From an uncultured Eubacteriales bacterium (GTDB lineage: Bacteria > Bacillota > Clostridia > Lachnospirales > Cellulosilyticaceae): a stretch of DNA of 64,000 nucleotides. Positions 62,596 to 64,000 of this stretch are shown one piece after another. Each line of letters begins with the position of its first letter. Positions within the stretch are counted from its first letter, which is position 1. The notes below the pieces were generated by a model. The model was not told the origin of the DNA and made no database searches. It saw nothing but the letters and a program-made list of their open reading frames with translations. The stretch is from assembly GCA_900551325.1 (NCBI GenBank), contig URVM01000006.1:1-64000 (forward strand). The letters run 5' to 3'. The translations under genes and the position numbers were made by a program.

Positions 62596-64000
62596 TTATT
62601 TTTGGTTCATCGCATCCATAAGGTGAGATACGATAAGTTGGTACTACTTGATGAAGGGCTGCTCTTAAATCTGCCCCAGAATCTATAGCTTGTTCTAAGA
62701 ACTTAAGCTGTTCCATAAGCTCAAGGAAAGTAATAGAGCTTGGATGACCGATAAAGATTTTTTTGTTCGGTGTTTTTTTCATACCTTCTTCATCCATAAG
62801 GAGTTCTTCATAAAGCTTTTCACCAGGTCTAAGGCCAGTAAAGACTATTGGAATATCTTTATTTGGTTCAAAGCCAGATAGACGAATAAAGTTACGAGCA
62901 AGATCTAAGATTTTTACAGGTTCACCCATATCAAGTACAAAGATTTCGCCACCTTGTGCAAAGGTAATGGCTTGAAGTATAAGGCGTACTGCTTCTGGAA
63001 TAGTCATGAAATAACGGATAATATCAGGATGTGTAACAGTTAGAGGCCCCCCAGCTTCTAATTGTCTTTTAAATAAAGGAATGACACTTCCGTTACTACC
63101 AAGTACATTACCAAAGCGTACAGCTACAAAGTCAGTATAGGATGTTGTAGTATTAATAGATTGAATAATGAGTTCGCATAGACGCTTAGTAGCGCCCATT
63201 ACATTAGTTGGATTGACCGCTTTATCTGTAGAGATTAAGATAAATTTCTTTACCCTATACTTTCTTGCACAAAGTGCAGTATTTAAAGTACCAAATACGT
63301 TGTTTTTAATGGCTTCACTTGGACTATCTTCCATCAGTGGTACATGCTTATGTGCTGCTGCATGGAAGACTAAATCTGGCTTATACAAACCAAAGACTTC
63401 ATCTAGTTTCTCCTTATCCCTTACAGAACCAATCAGTACAGTAAGTTTAGATTTAGGAAAACCATTTTGAAGCAGTTCATTTTGAAGATCATAGGCATTG
63501 TTTTCATAAATATCAAAGATAACAAGACGGCTAGGATTAAGTGTACTAATTTGTCTGCAAAGTTCAGAACCAATAGAGCCACCACCACCAGTAACTAAGA
63601 TGGTTTGTTCCTTAATCGTTGCCTTAATTTCTTTGGCATCTAAAATGATTTCATCACGACCTAGAAGGTCTTCAATTTTTACATTACGTATTTGATAGCT
63701 TGTAGGTGCATCATCACTTAAAGCATCTGTTACACCACTAAATATCTTTAAGGTACAGTCTGTTTGACTACACAGTTCTACAATTTCAGCTATACGCTTA
63801 CGCCCTGCACTTGGCATAGCAATAATAATAGTATCAATCTTGTAGCTTTCAACAAATTTTAAAAGTTGATCAATTGGGCCTACAATAGGGATGCCATGAA
63901 GTGTAGCAAGTTGTTTTGTTTTATTATCATCTAAGGCGATGACAATCTTATGGGTACCAGAAAGATCTTTTTTAGCTTCCTTAATGATAATAGCAGCTGC
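62591..64000 (-). CDS. Nucleotide-sugar dehydratase/epimerase of the CapD/FlaA1 type, 5' part outside the window
   Basis: Partial gene; reading continues in frame to the right edge (AAAIIIKEAKKDLSGTHKIV). The first visible part (to about 63700) is the CoA-binding-like nucleotide fold, with KIVIALDDNKTKQLATLHGI. The catalytic SDR domain follows: TILVTGGGGSIGSELCRQIS, FHAAAHKHVPLMEDSPSEA, ISTDKAVNPTNVMGATKRLC, SGFEPNKDIPIVFTGLRPGE. Members are UDP-GlcNAc 4,6-dehydratases or related enzymes at the membrane, making amino-deoxy sugars for surface glycans. Membrane helices would lie beyond the edge. Confidence 0.93.
   Translation of the reverse strand, partial: AAAIIIKEAKKDLSGTHKIVIALDDNKTKQLATLHGIPIVGPIDQLLKFVESYKIDTIIIAMPSAGRKRIAEIVELCSQTDCTLKIFSGVTDALSDDAPTSYQIRNVKIEDLLGRDEIILDAKEIKATIKEQTILVTGGGGSIGSELCRQISTLNPSRLVIFDIYENNAYDLQNELLQNGFPKSKLTVLIGSVRDKEKLDEVFGLYKPDLVFHAAAHKHVPLMEDSPSEAIKNNVFGTLNTALCARKYRVKKFILISTDKAVNPTNVMGATKRLCELIIQSINTTTSYTDFVAVRFGNVLGSNGSVIPLFKRQLEAGGPLTVTHPDIIRYFMTIPEAVRLILQAITFAQGGEIFVLDMGEPVKILDLARNFIRLSGFEPNKDIPIVFTGLRPGEKLYEELLMDEEGMKKTPNKKIFIGHPSSITFLELMEQLKFLEQAIDSGADLRAALHQVVPTYRISPYGCDEPKIS

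Noticed and set aside
63817..63817. An internal ATG as the start of the CapD-like gene
   Set aside because: The frame is open and protein-like up to the right edge, so the gene begins outside the window.

Overview
The window is a low-GC (about one third G+C in ordinary genes) Gram-positive chromosome segment. A spoIIR gene, S-layer-homology (SLH) proteins, several secreted proteins with copper-amine-oxidase-like N1 domains and strong AGGAGG ribosome sites point to an anaerobic spore-forming clostridium. I lean towards the Lachnospiraceae/Cellulosilyticum area, but that is an inference from style, not from a marker gene. No rRNA, tRNA or CRISPR array was seen.

Layout. 1-10 kb: a methyl-accepting chemotaxis protein, a GT2 glycosyltransferase, spoIIR, a coiled-coil protein, the peptidoglycan precursor pair ddl-murI, a YeiH-type exporter, and about 1.3 kb of palindromic intergenic repeats. 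10-24.6 kb: DUF1934 protein, galU with two exported proteins, a second repeat cluster, then a block of four exported proteins in which three about 700-residue paralogs look like S-layer proteins. Two of these have strongly adapted codon usage and good promoters. 24.7-48.9 kb: a cell-surface polysaccharide locus. It holds a Wzy/WaaL-like membrane protein, a polyprenyl-phosphate sugar-1-phosphate transferase, the four dTDP-L-rhamnose genes (rfbA, rfbB, rfbD, rfbC), an ABC exporter (Wzm/Wzt), a coiled-coil methyltransferase, many glycosyltransferases, and what looks like a polyprenyl-monophosphate sugar decoration module. The part between rfbB and rfbD is visibly AT-richer than its flanks and is probably an exchangeable cassette.

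48.9-53.9 kb: a HEPN/MNT pair, then a compact region centred on an alternative sigma factor gene (52400-52957). A two-box promoter-like motif, GACGGTT-N14-CGTATT, occurs three times with exactly the same 14-base spacing. One copy precedes a phage-replication-like gene (minus strand), one precedes a roughly 500-base apparently structured non-coding RNA with its own terminator (minus strand), and one precedes the small-protein operon DUF1659-DUF2922-YvrJ (plus strand). An amidase gene lies just beyond the RNA. I consider this sigma factor, RNA and small-protein unit the most interesting thing in the window.

54-64 kb: a secreted polysaccharide deacetylase, an ECF transporter S component, two SLH proteins, and a chain-length/tyrosine-kinase pair (Wzz-like plus CpsD-like) facing a CapD-type nucleotide-sugar dehydratase that runs off the right edge. 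The window as a whole is dominated by cell-envelope construction: peptidoglycan precursors, surface polysaccharide, S-layer and SLH proteins.
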